NCBI RefSeq assembly: GCF_900496995.4
Contig: NC_044010.1
Span: forward strand, 6,572,001-6,636,000
Origin: Aquila chrysaetos chrysaetos
Taxonomy: Eukaryota; Chordata; Aves; Accipitriformes; Accipitridae
DNA length: 64,000 nt
Direction of reading: 5' to 3'
Shown here: one piece after another, positions 13,501 to 24,566 of the stretch
Numbering within the stretch: position 1 is the stretch's first letter
Layout: each line of letters starts with the position of its first letter
Program-made: the position numbers and the translations under genes
Notes under the pieces: generated by a model
What the model was told of the DNA's origin: nothing
The model's input: only the letters and a program-made list of their open reading frames with translations
Databases searched by the model: none

Positions 13501-16500
13501 AGGAAGGGAAAAAGAATGGATGCAGCACTTAGCAGAAACCTCAATAGGCTCTTAAGCCAGGTAGAGAGGGAAAAAGCAAAAATTCTCCCTGCACGCCCTG
13601 TCCTATATTAGTTCTTTAAATCAGCCCATCTGACAATAATCATGAAAGGTCATCAAAAACCCACAAGGGTGGCATCCTCATTTATAGCTGATTAAACAGG
13701 AACCAAAAGGACAGAGAAAGGAATGAATTTCAATCTAATGAGAAACCATCTTTTGTTAGTCTACTCTTGTCTGCAGTACTAACTGCCACATGATTTGATG
13801 CCAGTAACACAATGGGAGTTAGTTTAGTATGATACAGCCAAAAAAATAAATTGAAGTTATGTGACACGAGCCTGTCAGTTCTCTTGCTCCACAGCAAAGC
13901 TAATCAGTAAGACACTGCCAAGCCACTGTAGTTATAGCAGTTAACCCCAGCCCATCACTAGGGCTTTCCCTCTCTCTGGAGTTGCCGGTGCAGTGTTGGC
14001 TACTGCTACAGGTAGGACACCACAGGTGATAATCCAGCGATCTGTTCTAGCCTGGCTGTATCTTCAGTGTGGAATAGCAAGTGGTAGCTTCTGAGACCTT
14101 GACACATAAATATTGCTAGTGAAACATTTCTGTACATGACTAAATTGGCATGCCTTATCGGGGTGGACTAATAACACTCAACCGTATCCTGAAGATTTAT
14201 CCAGAGCCCAGGGCTAAGTTGGTAAGCTTCCCTTTAAGTCACTGGAACTACAGCTGCTTACAGTACTCAACCAAATGCACATAGGCCTCCAGCTGGGAAG
14301 AAGTAGAGGGATAGCACCTGCTCCGTAAGTCCACCCTGCTGGTCAGTGTTATGGATGGGGTTGGACTAAACTGTTACAGGCCAGGCCTCTGCTCCAGTCA
14401 CAATACGTTAAACCGAGCATCTAATTCAAAAGGGTATTCTCTAGAGGTGATGCAGCAGTGCCCTGATAGAGAGACTGGTCTTGTTCCTTATACTGACCCC
14501 TCTTTGTGGGAAACTATCCTGTAAGTTATTCCAGCTGTCAGACATCTGCATTTTGGGGGCCCCAAAAAGCTGAGGTGATTTTTCTAGTGTACCCAGTTTT
14601 CTGTAGCTTTATGTTTATGTAGTCACTAGTCCAATTAACGAGCTGCTGTCTCTGCTGTCTTTACTCAGGTGGCACAAAGGCACCACTGCTTGGGCCTGCA
14701 GAGGAAATGTCTGATGACTTGGCTCCGGGACACCCAGGAGAGCCTCATGGAGAAGGTGTCTCAGGCTGAGGACTTCTATTCCCATACGTTACTGAGACGG
14801 GGCTTCAAGAACTGGCTAAAGGTATGCATGCACCACAGTGGAGAAACAATACCAAGCAAGCTAGCTGCTGCTGCGCTTTCCCCTCGCCAAGTGCCACTTC
14901 ACACACCTGCAGCCCAACCTTTGCTGAGTTACACTGTCCCCATTCCAGCAACACCATTCCCTTCTTCAGAGACCTTCTTTCAGCTCTCCACTCTCCATCA
15001 TTCTCCTCCACCCGGGACACTCTCCTGCATACTGCTCCTCCACCTTTGCACTGTCTCATCCTGCTCCCTGCTGATTTTCCTCCACTCCTGTCCCCATTAC
15101 CCTTCACTGCCACAGTCTCACCACTGGTCTGTTTCTGCTTCTTGGGCTGGGGGTTGGGAGAAAGAAGCCATTCTCACCTTCTCTGTCCTCCTTCCCTAGT
15201 ACAAGGATTATCTCTCCACTCTGGAGGAGAAAGTGAGTACCCTCCATGCAGCCTGCCTCATAAGGAAGTACTTCTGGGCATGGTTTGATGTGATCATGGA
15301 GGAAAAAAGTACTTTATGGGAGAAGCTGAAGATTGCTACTGAACACAGTAACAAGTAAGTGCACTCCCTTGCCAGCAGTTCTTTTTACTTGGGTTTAATA
15401 TACCCTATAGATTATTTTAGAGACTACTTTTGACAGGTCAATTATCTGTTCCCCAAGAACATGTGAAACAGGTTCTTTATTGCTGGTATTTTGCTTCTGT
15501 GATATGCACAGACAACATCAGCAGAGGTTTATGGTAAGAATTTTCCATGCAGCCTGGAAAAATAAATTTAGTGGTACCCTTCACAGGACTTTTAAATCTG
15601 CTGAAAGAATACAGTGAAAGCAGCTAAGTAGCTGAAACTTTCTAAGCTGATTAGCAGATCTGGCCATGCAGCTTCTGCTAAAAGCTGCCTTAGGAAAATC
15701 TTTAAGTACAATTATAGCAAGCCAAACGATTATGCTGGAATTACGCTGTATGGTTTTGTTCACAGCATATGATTTAGTTCACAAATCCAAAGTTGATCAA
15801 CTAGAAACCCTACTTAAGCAATCTTTCAGTTTATGCCACCGTCAGCCTGACTTGGCAGTGAAAACTACAGCAGACAGTTCTACTGATCATGACTGGAGCT
15901 AGGTGTACCCAGTTCACTCATTGTCCCATAACTGCATTAGCTGTGCATTTTAACAGGAAGAAAAAACTATTGTCCAAGTTCAGCAGAAAACACAAGCATG
16001 TTCACCTACCTCACCATGAAAGCATGTCAGCTGCATGCAGTCATTGATAGGCTGCGCCTGTGTGTAGCCCAAACAGGATCTGCAGCACCTTGGAGGAAGA
16101 ATTAAATTAACCTCTTATGTGGTAGAGCAAACCTGTTCCGGCTTGCTGTGTCAGTAAGATCAGAACAGTGCATGATTTAACCCAACAAGCCAGCAAACTG
16201 GAGGCACCAGGGAAAATTCAGACCCAGGAAGAGACTGGATTCATCCTATGTATGACCTCATATTAGGAGCATAATCACCTGTCATTCCTCATTACCTTTT
16301 CCCCCACTGACTGGCAAAAGGCAGCTCAGACTTTGACACAGCCAACTATTCTTTAGACAGGACTGTTGCTCCCTGTTGCCCATATGGGAACCCAGGGTAA
16401 GGCACCTTTGGTGGGGTGATTAAGATCAGGTCAGAATTGGAGCCCAGCTGCCTGCACTCCCAAGTGGTTGGTCTGGACCAAACCAACCTGCATTTTTCCT

Positions 16501-16982
16501 GAAGAAACTGCTTTCAGAGACCCTGTTTATTCTTCAGGAAACATCTTTCATCTTCGGAGTGCTAAGCAAACACCAGCTAATGAATCCTGTCAGAGGGAGG
16601 AGCAAAATTCTTGGGGGAGAGGACTAGAGAAGGGCAATGTGTTATTTTTCCCTGGCATGATTGACATATTAATGGAGTGGTCTGCATGCAGAGGTTTACC
16701 ATGTCACAGCCCTGACTAGCAGCAGAAAGGACAAATCCCACAGCTATTTTAGGGGAGTTCCCCCCTCAAATGGAAGTAATCTTTTGATTTATGTTATGCA
16801 CGCATCTGCATGTCATCACTTTGTTCTTTGTGTCCTCAATTTCTTTAAGGAGACTCATGCTGAATGCATTCAAGGCATGGAAGCAGTACCCATTACTGAT
16901 GAAAAAGGAAAGAGAGAGAGAGGAAAGGAGAAACCAGCTACGCAGGAGGGTAGCTGAAATTCTCCCCAACTTCCAAACATGA
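1454..16982 (+). CDS. CCDC191: CCDC191 (KIAA1407), coiled-coil protein with SFI1-like repeats; 5'-truncated gene, 14 coding exons
   Basis: Fourteen exons splice in phase into 822 residues ending at TGA 16980-16982. Numbering starts at the split Ala that opens the first visible exon. The protein has a leading helix, a charged Lys/Glu coiled coil (about 105-230), Trp-centred repeats (about 232-330), a Gln-rich linker with a second coiled coil (about 379-676), and four more Trp repeats (about 677-800). Motifs such as SDGEEEVDTV, EEEEIQREMVKLRKEM and RHFSAWLKV resemble human CCDC191 as I remember it (about 936 residues). About 90 N-terminal residues are therefore missing, and their exons should lie left of the window. 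Trp repeats of this spacing resemble the centrin-binding repeats of SFI1, so a centrosomal or ciliary scaffold role is inference. ZDHHC23 lies downstream in convergent orientation, the same arrangement as in mammals. Identity is confident; function is not established. Confidence 0.93.
2126..2304 (+). CDS. CCDC191: CCDC191 coding exon
   Basis: The acceptor is CTCATTTCAG and the donor AAGCAG|GTGAGC. It encodes DLCSYLEHELESSSVQEYLQ through to MELRHKQ. It joins the previous exon as a split Asp and leaves at phase 0. This is a well-conserved stretch of the family. Confidence 0.9.
2804..3027 (+). CDS. CCDC191: CCDC191 coding exon, charged coiled coil
   Basis: The acceptor is CTCCTTCCCAG and the donor GGAGAAT|GTAAGA. 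It encodes VKENRMRRQKALELQRQEK and the Lys/Glu-rich run AKKEEEEIQREMVKLRKEM, a long coiled-coil segment. It leaves at phase 2, completing Met with the next exon. Confidence 0.92.
3824..3980 (+). CDS. CCDC191: CCDC191 coding exon
   Basis: The acceptor is CACTTTCCAG and the donor CAGAGA|GTGAGC. It encodes MEGKRQEESQKLSMQEVS, then an acidic helix EEEQGEEKQRRAQELLRRIH. The exon is phase 0 at its end and continues the coiled coil. Confidence 0.88.
3981..5869 (+). other. CCDC191 intron (1.9 kb)
   Basis: Bounded by a GTGAGC donor and a CCATGCAG acceptor. No repeat was recognised. It contains an unrecognised 168-codon open frame on the minus strand at 4200-4706, probably chance. Confidence 0.7.
5870..6060 (+). 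CDS. CCDC191: CCDC191 coding exon, first SFI1-like repeats
   Basis: The acceptor is CTCCCATGCAG and the donor AAACAG|GTAGTG. It encodes CMQRHFSAWLKVILEHR, then ALADWKCQLKALRAW: Trp residues with the hydrophobic spacing of SFI1-type helices. It ends at phase 2, completing Arg in the next exon. Confidence 0.9.
6827..7076 (+). CDS. CCDC191: CCDC191 coding exon, SFI1-like repeat
   Basis: The acceptor is CTTCTCATTCAG and the donor GACCAG|GTAAAT. It begins RKKQLSAEHNQRRLLRCCF and carries the repeat core CCFLAWQRW, then a basic coiled coil REETKRKMAQLLEAVSLGK and a low-complexity tail. The same frame stays open for about 200 bases upstream of the acceptor (see findings). Confidence 0.9.
7077..8455 (+). 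other. CCDC191 intron ending in a T(19) tract
   Basis: Bounded by a GTAAAT donor and an acceptor CCCCTAG preceded by 19 T residues. No exon, RNA gene or recognisable repeat was seen in between. Confidence 0.7.
8430..8448 (+). repeat. T(19) polypyrimidine tract
   Basis: Nineteen uninterrupted T residues directly before CCCCTAG form the pyrimidine tract of the largest CCDC191 exon. Confidence 0.95.
8456..8925 (+). CDS. CCDC191: CCDC191 largest coding exon, Gln-rich
   Basis: The acceptor follows a run of 19 T (8430-8448) and CCCCTAG; the donor is TTTGAG|GTATAC. It encodes 156 full codons with no stop: a poorly conserved basic region, then FEHRHAFQQRLIEEQRQQLQ, a Gln/Glu/Leu-rich coiled coil. 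Frame continuity on both sides supports the whole exon. Confidence 0.88.
9447..9541 (+). CDS. CCDC191: CCDC191 coding exon, low-complexity linker
   Basis: The acceptor is CCTTTCATAG and the donor TGAAAG|GTACTG. It encodes SPPVSHGPENTRAAMQGT and a Ser/Pro-rich stretch. Its length of 95 bases (1+93+1) fits the phases on both sides. The sequence is not distinctive, so the call rests on splice sites and phase. Confidence 0.75.
10588..10670 (+). CDS. CCDC191: CCDC191 coding exon, basic coiled coil
   Basis: The acceptor is CTGTTTCTGTAG and the donor AAATTG|GTAAGG. It encodes AMEERATQRAERRRKLEEAK and QRREEEKL, a single charged helix. It enters as a split Ala and leaves at phase 0. Confidence 0.88.
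12058..12159 (+). CDS. CCDC191: CCDC191 coding exon, charged coiled coil
   Basis: The acceptor is CTCCATTTCAAG and the donor AAGCTG|GTGACC. Exactly 34 codons encode AQLKAEEEERQRKEAEEKEA and QQKKRREERRQQKL. The helix continues directly from the previous exon. Confidence 0.9.
13318..13461 (+). CDS. CCDC191: CCDC191 coding exon
   Basis: The acceptor is CTTTGTATTGTAG and the donor CTGGTG|GTAGGT. Forty-eight codons encode KELEKQRRLEKEQQLQKKAR, then HYEKVLLRKLGMVPWKRLRE. An alternative donor three bases earlier would drop one Val. Confidence 0.9.
13462..14668 (+). other. CCDC191 intron (1.2 kb)
   Basis: Bounded by a GTAGGT donor and a CTTTACTCAG acceptor. No repeat or other feature was recognised. 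Confidence 0.65.
14669..14821 (+). CDS. CCDC191: CCDC191 coding exon, two SFI1-like repeats
   Basis: The acceptor is GTCTTTACTCAG and the donor CTAAAG|GTATGC. Fifty-one codons carry two repeat cores, LQRKCLMTWLRD and LLRRGFKNWLK. The 378-base intron that follows is open in this frame up to the TAG of its own acceptor (see findings). Confidence 0.92.
15200..15354 (+). CDS. CCDC191: CCDC191 coding exon, SFI1-like repeat
   Basis: The acceptor is CTCCTTCCCTAG and the donor AACAA|GTAAGT. It encodes YKDYLSTLEEKVSTLHAACL and the repeat core LIRKYFWAWFDV, then MEEKSTLWEKLKIATEHSN. It ends at phase 2 and completes Lys in the last exon. Confidence 0.9.
15355..16849 (+). other. CCDC191 last intron
   Basis: Bounded by a GTAAGT donor and a TTTCTTTAAG acceptor. 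A small AG...GT segment near 15513-15534 could look like a micro-exon, but the flanking exons already join in frame. No repeat was recognised. Confidence 0.6.
16850..16982 (+). CDS. CCDC191: CCDC191 last coding exon
   Basis: The acceptor is CAATTTCTTTAAG. It encodes RLMLNAFKAWKQYPLLMKK, a final Trp repeat, then an Arg/Glu coiled coil and RRVAEILPNFQT before TGA. The RRVAEILP block is a family hallmark. As I recall it the mammalian protein runs some 30 residues further, so the C-terminus here may be shorter. Confidence 0.9.
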
Positions 16983-18163
16983 CAGAAGAGAGTCAAAGAT
17001 GACTGGGAGAGGAGACAAAAAGACTGATTCTGTTCAGTGCTATCTTCCTACTGACTGAAACAAATCCAAGGGGAAGTCCTGTCCAGTGCAAAGGGTCTTA
17101 CAGCCAAAGGAAGCTCCCTGGGGTCACTGCTGTCATAAACTAAGCATATATGGAAACTTAGCTGACAGTTTCACTTTGTACTTCAGGGGGTTATTCCCCA
17201 CAAGGTCCTCACGTGAAGTCTCCGTAGGGGTGTCTTCGCTGGTGGCAGAGAGGCTAGGTAACCAAAGCCTAGCACAGGGTGTGTTTCAGGCCAAGACCAT
17301 TTCCACACACAGAGCTGCAGCACTGACATGAATCCTCCTCCATCACAGGAAGCACAGAACTGAACTGCATCTATTTTTCCTTAAGCAGTAACCTGGTGCT
17401 TTTCTGTTGCCAGTACTCTGCAGGGTGACACAGCTTGATCAGGGAGCAGACAGACCTGACTGTCAGCTGACCCCTAACCACTACTGCGAACTTGGCCACC
17501 CAGAGAACAGTTTCTAGCTAACCGTGCCAGGGAAGTTTGGATGGGAGGAGGAGAGGGAAGAGCTATTTATGCAAATCATATTTGCTAATGATCCAGATCA
17601 CAGCATCACATATGGACAATCTAAAACCTGAATTCTTTTTCAAGGGACTGCCTAGTTCACAGCACTGGCCAGCTCACAAGCACAGTGCTTTGATTTTGGT
17701 GGCAAGCAGTGATTCCAAGTTTATGAGCCACTATCTTCTTGTCATTTAAACATTTTCCAAGCTGTTTAACTGTAGCATTTAAGGATGTATTGTGCAAGTC
17801 TGTCTGGGCCTTTTCACTTGATCCAGCACTTCAAAAAACCTAAAAATCCAAGAAAAAAGCAGACTGTATTTTTACATAAGTTAAAGCTGACATGATTAAA
17901 ATGAAAGTTTCTTATCACTGTTCAACCTTTACCTGCAGCATAGGGCAGACAGGGTAATGCCATAAGGTTCAGTATGTCTTGTCTTAGCAACAGCATAAGG
18001 CAGGAACCTGGAATCACTTCCCCCTCACAACAAGATAGGCAAAGTTCTCTCCAAAAGCATTTGGCAGTACAGGGAGCACTTGGGTAACGCCAGGAAGAAG
18101 AGTTTACTGTTTTTCCATTGTATCAGATAATTTTTAAAACCTGCATACGCACTGAAAGTTTCC

Positions 18164-18169
18164 AATAAA
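18164..18169 (+). terminator. Candidate CCDC191 poly(A) signal
   Basis: AATAAA on the plus strand about 1.2 kb past the CCDC191 stop, the first canonical hexamer seen. A variant ATTAAA lies nearer at 17895-17900. Only the hexamers are seen; use of either is inference. Confidence 0.35.
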
Positions 18170-21100
18170 CCCAAACCCGAAATGAACACAACTGAGTTGT
18201 CAGTGCAAACTGCGTCAGAAGCCGGCTGAGCAGCACTAGGCAGAAGTCCAGGGTCAGGGACCTAGGCCAGCACTAAGCACTGCCGATGGAGTGGTATAGG
18301 ACAGGTCAGGTGCCCAAGCGCCGCAGCAGGCTCCAGAGATTTAGCATTGGGAATTTGTCCAAGCGGAGAGCTCACAGGGATGTGGTCAGAGAGCCTGCCT
18401 GCCCGCACGAGCCAGGCTGTTGAGCAGACCCTCGGTGCAGGTCTGAAGACAACTGTCACTCCCAGGTTACCTCCCACAGCCATCCTCTACAACACAAGAA
18501 CATTCACCATCTCCCAAAGGCTGATTACAGCCCTGACCACCAGCAGGTCAGACGAGCGCATTATCCAAGCGCAGGGAGCTGAAGGTGCCTGCGTGGAGTG
18601 TGGGCGAGTACAGACCATCTGGCTGCATTAAAAGGCAGATTGTGAGAGGAAGTGACAAACTGAGAGAGGGCTGAGTAACTTGTCTTGCGGGGAGAACAGG
18701 CACTGCAGAAGGGTAGAGTCTTTTGCAGAGGACTGAGCCAAAGAGACAGGGAGGAGCGGAGCTGCGGGTTGAGCTACCGAACTCATGCCCCAGTGCAGCG
18801 AGCAGCCACACTTGGTGCTAATAGCAGCAAGCTGTGGGAGCACAGCAATCCACTTTCTTATAGCATGCTCTCCCCTTGGAAACCTCTCCCATGTAGTGCC
18901 TAACGAGCTCCTGAACACCTCTGAACCAGCCCTTATGCTCCCATGTTACTGCTGGCCTTTTCCTAAGTTGACTTCCTCCTTAACAGGGCTTGGCAACGAA
19001 CACAGCAGGGAAGGTCTCCAGCCCACCCTCCATCTGGATTCACGGCGTAAGGAAGACAGTGACCCAGAGGATGAAAGGTGAGGACATCCTTTCTCAGCTA
19101 GAGAGACAGTGGCATTACAGCCAGCCAGAGACAGGACACACTGCAGCTGCAAGGAGAGTAGCAGGAGCATGGAGCAGTAGAGTGGATGAGCCCACACGCA
19201 GCCTGGTCTTGACCGTAGCAACAGGCTGAGCAGACATTGCATCTACATCTCTCACAGCTAAAAGGGTGCCCCAAACTACTGGCTACTCAGGGGTGCGCAT
19301 CCAGTTTACTGAACTGCAGATTCTTTCCCCAGCAATGCCACACTTGCACATTTTGTCCTCGAGGCCCACAGCTCCCACTCACCTCAGTGCCCACTCACCA
19401 TCCATGAAAATAATGCTGCTTATGTGGAGCATAACTCCCCCCAAAGAACTTGAAAGTACAGTCAACACTTTTGAAACTGGCCTTTGTCTCCAATCCTCTC
19501 AGCTTCTAGGGTTTTCTTCTATTCTTAGTAGCTTTGAAAAAGATTCTCCTGGTAAGATGCTCTTTGGCTGCACAGTTCCAGCAGCGAGAAGCCAAAACAA
19601 GACCCAGGAGGAGCTGTGCTTTGATGCCCCTTTGCCCTTGCCTACTGCTAATTCAATGCTAGCATGGAGCTGAAGCCTCAGCTGGATCCAGCTGAGGGAT
19701 AGGGGTGATGTTCAGGGATCAGGCGCATTCATACTGAGAACATGGTCTGAATCAAAGGGGAGATGAGAAGCCCCTTGACTTTCCCATTCAATCCACACCT
19801 GGCTGAAACAACTCGTACCTCCTTGGCAGAAGCAAGGCTGTGCCCAATGATGCTGTTGAGAGACTGCACAGGACACCCCTAAAATCCCTGGCATGATGTT
19901 AGTGTTTTGCAAATTAAAGCTCCAGCAAACATTTCCCAGCAGGAGGGTGACACACAAGAGAGCTTGTTCGACCGAGGAAACAGCTTCAGCCTGCAGCTGT
20001 GCCAGAGCATCCCTCCTGCTCCAGCACTTGGTTAGATGCAGATGTCAATGCCTTAATGCTGGTCATCAGCCCACACTCTCACAGCTTAGGCACACTCCTG
20101 CCTGTCAGCTCCTTGCTTTTCTTAGCAAGAGAGGGAGGTGGCTGCACAGCCAGACTTTCCTTCTCCTGTGCAGGGACGGGGGCAGGATTTTCACTTTGGT
20201 ACAACAGCAAACGCAGAACCCTGAAGTAATTGCAAACTGCCCTTCTCCTTAACCCCGTCCCCTGCCAACACCTGCCCTCCCAAGTTCTTACATGCTTTCC
20301 CACAGAAATACCTTCTCCTCAGTAAATCCGTACACCAGTCTCTTCAAAGTCTCCCAGGCCCAGCTCAAAGTGGATTTGAAACAGAACCTGAAGTATTAAA
20401 CAATTTCCTCTGCTCCCCCCAGGCAAACAAGACTGTAGCTGGGGACAGTAGTTAGCCTGGGAAGGATCCATGAACTACTGCAGTCTGATCCACAGCTCAC
20501 ATCTTTACAGACACCAGCCACAGTAGCACACCTCAGCCTTCCCCAGCACATGAGCTACCACTCCAGACGTGCTCCTGCTGTGCAGGGGCAACATGGCAAG
20601 CCACATTGGGATAAAAATAAAAGCTGGTGAGAGACAGTAGTCTCATGTGTCCCCACCATCAGCACTGGGGTTAATGAAGCTGGTGGCTGCCGGGCTGTCG
20701 GAAGTCTGACACCCTTCTACACATACCTCTCTCACCTAACTACAAACCTGGTTCATTGCTAGTGCAAGGTCCTTGTTGTCAGCGAGCACAAAGTAATCTT
20801 CAAAGAGAAATAGCTGAACAGCAGACAGAAGTGCCATCCAGGCAAATCAAAGCAGAGCTCGGGGAACAATCAAAGGCACCTGTGATTCTACTCATTAGAA
20901 ATCATCTTGCCTTTCAGCAGATGTCCCAAGATACCAATAGAATCAAAGGCTACATTTCTTCCCACGATCTGCACAGAGAATATCCACGTCATTTCCAAAC
21001 GTGGCTTAGAATGTTTAAAGTAAGAGAGTGTTCCTTTTGGGGGTTCTGGATGTATTCTGTGGGCAGGTGTAGGAGGAAAAGCAAGACACTGGACAAACAG

Positions 21101-21433
21101 GCTAGGAACCTGATCAGATACCAATAATGGATTGCTCATGGGATGCAAGATCCTGGTTCAAATCCCCACTGCAAGGGCATATCCCTGGTTTCCAAGGTGG
21201 TGAGAACTGCCAGCAAGTCTCTGTTTCATCCCAACACCAACAAAACCAAAGGTCAACTTTTGCAGAACTGGAAGAAAACTTGTTTCCCAGCTTTTCCTTA
21301 GCCTGTTGCTCCCTTATTCCCAAGTCAAGCTCACAGCTAAATAGCCATGAGAAGACAGCAGCTTCTGGTCATTTGACCTGGCTGAGCGTGTTGGCACAAA
21401 TCAACAGGCCACTCCACAGATAATTTCTAATTA

Positions 21434-21439
21434 TTTATT
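21434..21439 (-). terminator. Candidate ZDHHC23 poly(A) signal
   Basis: AATAAA on the minus strand in an AT-rich patch, about 4.5 kb past the ZDHHC23 stop. I saw no canonical hexamer nearer the stop, so ZDHHC23 may have a long 3' UTR. Confidence 0.3.
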
Positions 21440-21494
21440 TTGATTCATAATTGCACCCATTTGGAAACACTGAATACGATGCAAAATGGACAGA

Positions 21495-21517
21495 AACACA
21501 CACACACACACCCCCCC
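21495..21517. repeat. (AC)n microsatellite with C run
   Basis: About eight AC units followed by a run of C. Confidence 0.9.
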
Positions 21518-24500
21518 AGTCCTTTCAACAAAGCTCACGAATGTGTTTCACAAAGTTTCTTCCTTAAGCTCAGGGTAAAAAAAAAAAAAACCACCAAAAC
21601 CACCCCACTCTCCAAGGTAGACAGTTCTTCCAAAGCTCATCATTCTTCACATTATCATTAGAGGAGTTTCATAAAGACAAGATCTTGGGAGGCTGAATTC
21701 CCGCGTTTCAGAAAGAACCTCACCTGTCCGCAGAAAGATTTTTTGCTGTACAAACATCCTGATAGTAGAAGAAAATCCTAGGAAACTGTAGAGTTCTTCA
21801 CTGAAAGCAATACAGGAAAACACATCCATAATCACACACGCTTCCTGCCCTTATGAGGCAATATACATTCATATAGAAGGAAAAAACCAAGCACATTATT
21901 AAGACATTAGGCAGTGAGGCAGTATCCATTTTATCTTCAAAAGAAATTTTACAGCAAATGGTTTCATTAAGACACTTGAAAACAACCTACTTTGAAGAAA
22001 AAAAAAAAAGCACCATCATAGCGTGAAGGCTGAAATGTGATTAGGAGTCACAAGCAGTGCCAACTCGGGCTCACCAGTGACTTTTGTCATTTGAGGACAA
22101 GTTAAATGGAGAAACAGTCGGTGTGGGGATCTGTGACTTGCCTACAAAAAAGCACGATGTAAGAAGATACAGTTAAAGAGTGCCAAGCCACCATTTACAG
22201 GGTGTATCTAATGGTGCACAGTTCTTAGTATAGTCACCAAACAGTAGGGTTGCTGGCATTTGGACACGGAGGGTTTAACACTACAACAGCAGCAACATCA
22301 GAACCCTGGCCCCTTAAGAGTTGCCCTGGTCTGCAGAAGTCCACAATACTTGTGAAACAACAAATGACTCTTATGAGGTCATGGTTAAAGCAGGAAAAAC
22401 TAATTTCCAAGTCTGGGCAGAGAAACATCAAGGCTAGCTATTACCAAAATCCTTCCCTGCTTCTGGCCAGCTCTAGGTCCTCTCTTCTTACACAGGGAAA
22501 ACTTTTCAGGGCCAGCAGGGTACTACTGTTTTCTGCACTGCCAGGTACATGCATACAGTATTTACAGGTGAGACACTGGTCCTTGCCTCAAGGCCACACA
22601 CACATGACTCAAGTCACCTGTCAAATGCAGCCTGCTCCCACTGCTCCAACACCCAGACAGCACGGATCTAGGCAGCTACGAACACAGTGAGCCTGAGGAC
22701 TGACTCTTTATGCCTAGGGTTTAACATTTTTCTACCAGCATGGCCAGTAACAAGCTCAGCAAGAAAATACTCAGAAGAGAAATTGTCCTTTAGTGCACAA
22801 GAGATCACAACAGTCTGCCCTTGCTCTAAGTGCAAAAGGGAGCGTTACCCTTCAAGGACTGCTTGCTAATTCTCAGGGCTATTAAAAGGAGAGCTCCAAA
22901 GCATGCATCTGAAGCTCGCAACTCTTCCGCCCTTTTAGATATCCTGTTACTTTATGCTTCCCATCTCCCAAGGCATTCACAAGGTAAATCCTCTCAGGAA
23001 GAAGCCAGGACAGTAAACATAAGCCACATCCTTAAAGAAAAAGGTCACCACTGCTACGCAGATTACAGCCACCTGAACTTCCTATTCACTGGGGAATCAG
23101 CACTGCACGCTCCTCAAAAAAACCCCAGCCTTGCAACCCTTTCAGTCTCCTGAATGGTTCCATTTCCCTCTGGAGTGAGTGCAAAAATAAATTTTATGTT
23201 AGCACCACTATATTGGAGTGGGCTTAACCAAGGTATGGATGGAATGGTTACATTAGTCCAGGGTCCTTTGCTCCTAATCTGCACTCCAAAGTCCACACTG
23301 CCTGGCAGAACACCACTGAGAGTGTCTCGGTGTAAGCAGTTCAAATGAAGTCTCCCATGCCAGAGCTCACTAAGAGACAAGGGACAAGACTACACTGACA
23401 GACAGGCTGCAAAGTAGTAACCAGTCTCTGCCTGTGGCAGAAAGCGAGCACAACAGGGTCAGGCACTGCCAGGGAAACGATCTGCGATCTGCTCAGCTTT
23501 CTCCCCCACCAGGAGTAGCAGGACTCTGAGAAACTGCTTATCTCAAACCTGTAAACATTCCCAGAGCTCGTTCAGCTCACAGGCGCACGATTGATTTCTG
23601 TACGTGAAACTCACAGGGACAAAGGGGTTGGCTACCTCCACTGCAGGGGTTCGTTTAGCCCAGGAGGTCATTCTGCCTTAATCTTCCCAAGCGCCAGCAG
23701 TATGAGATCTGAGAAGATCACAAACCTGCTAGCCCACAGCATCCTTGTCTCCAGGGTTGCCAAGCTCCAATTCATCTCAGCAGGTACCACAAAATGCATA
23801 TGTGCCATGGAAACATTTACAGACAACTCATGTGGAGGCAAGGTCTTTGTGTGAATTTAAACTCCTAGGGTCAGGCTCTAAGCTCCTAACACTCGGGTCA
23901 TAAAGGAACAGTTAGCACAGTCCAGCTGGGTGCCTTTTTCTTCACATTAGGGCAAGGGAAGTGGTCAGAAACCTCTTAGTGTGTTCAGTGAGAGACGGGA
24001 AGCAAGAGAGGTGTTGTTCCCTTTACCTCCTTATAAAGGATTGCTCACTGGATGAAAAGGGGTAAGAGGAAATAAGGGACACTCAGTAAGTCAGTAACTC
24101 TTTCTGCACAGCCACGTTCCAAGTGCAGCTGCTCCTCAATTATCTGGTGGTCATAGAAAGTTCCACTTGAGGAAATCAAACAGTGCAGAGGGACATGGTC
24201 TTCACCTTAAACTGGGACACGTAATCAGGAGCACACACACCAAATACAGCAGGGATCTCAAGAGACACCCCCAACCCTGCTACACCTTTTGGGACCACGC
24301 ACCATCCATCCGTTCTTCAGAAATAACACACAGCAGCGCACAGTGAATTTGCATCACTCAGCCAACATCCACCAGCTGCCTGCCCACACAAGTGAAGTCA
24401 TGTCCATGCTGCACACACCATCTAAAAACATCAGTAGCTAGGACAAAGCTCTTTACTCTGCTTCTGCATCTTAGGCCCAACCCGTAACTCTTGTGCCATG

Positions 24501-24566
24501 GTCCCAGGGTTTTCCAGCCAGACCTTTCCTATTTCTGCAGGGCTAACAATGTACACAAAGGGTTTA

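Noticed and set aside
15513-15534. Possible micro-exon between AG and GTAAG in the last CCDC191 intron
   Set aside because: The exons on each side already join in frame with family-like sequence across the junction, and the insert has no family match.
18347-19673. Several overlapping 70-135-codon frames in the convergent region
   Set aside because: Present on both strands with no domain, splice pattern or compositional sign of coding; consistent with chance in a balanced-GC stretch.
21150-21170. GGTTCAAATCC, a tRNA/SINE B-box match
   Set aside because: No A box, acceptor stem or anticodon arm at the right spacing; a single 11-base match in 64 kb is expected by chance.
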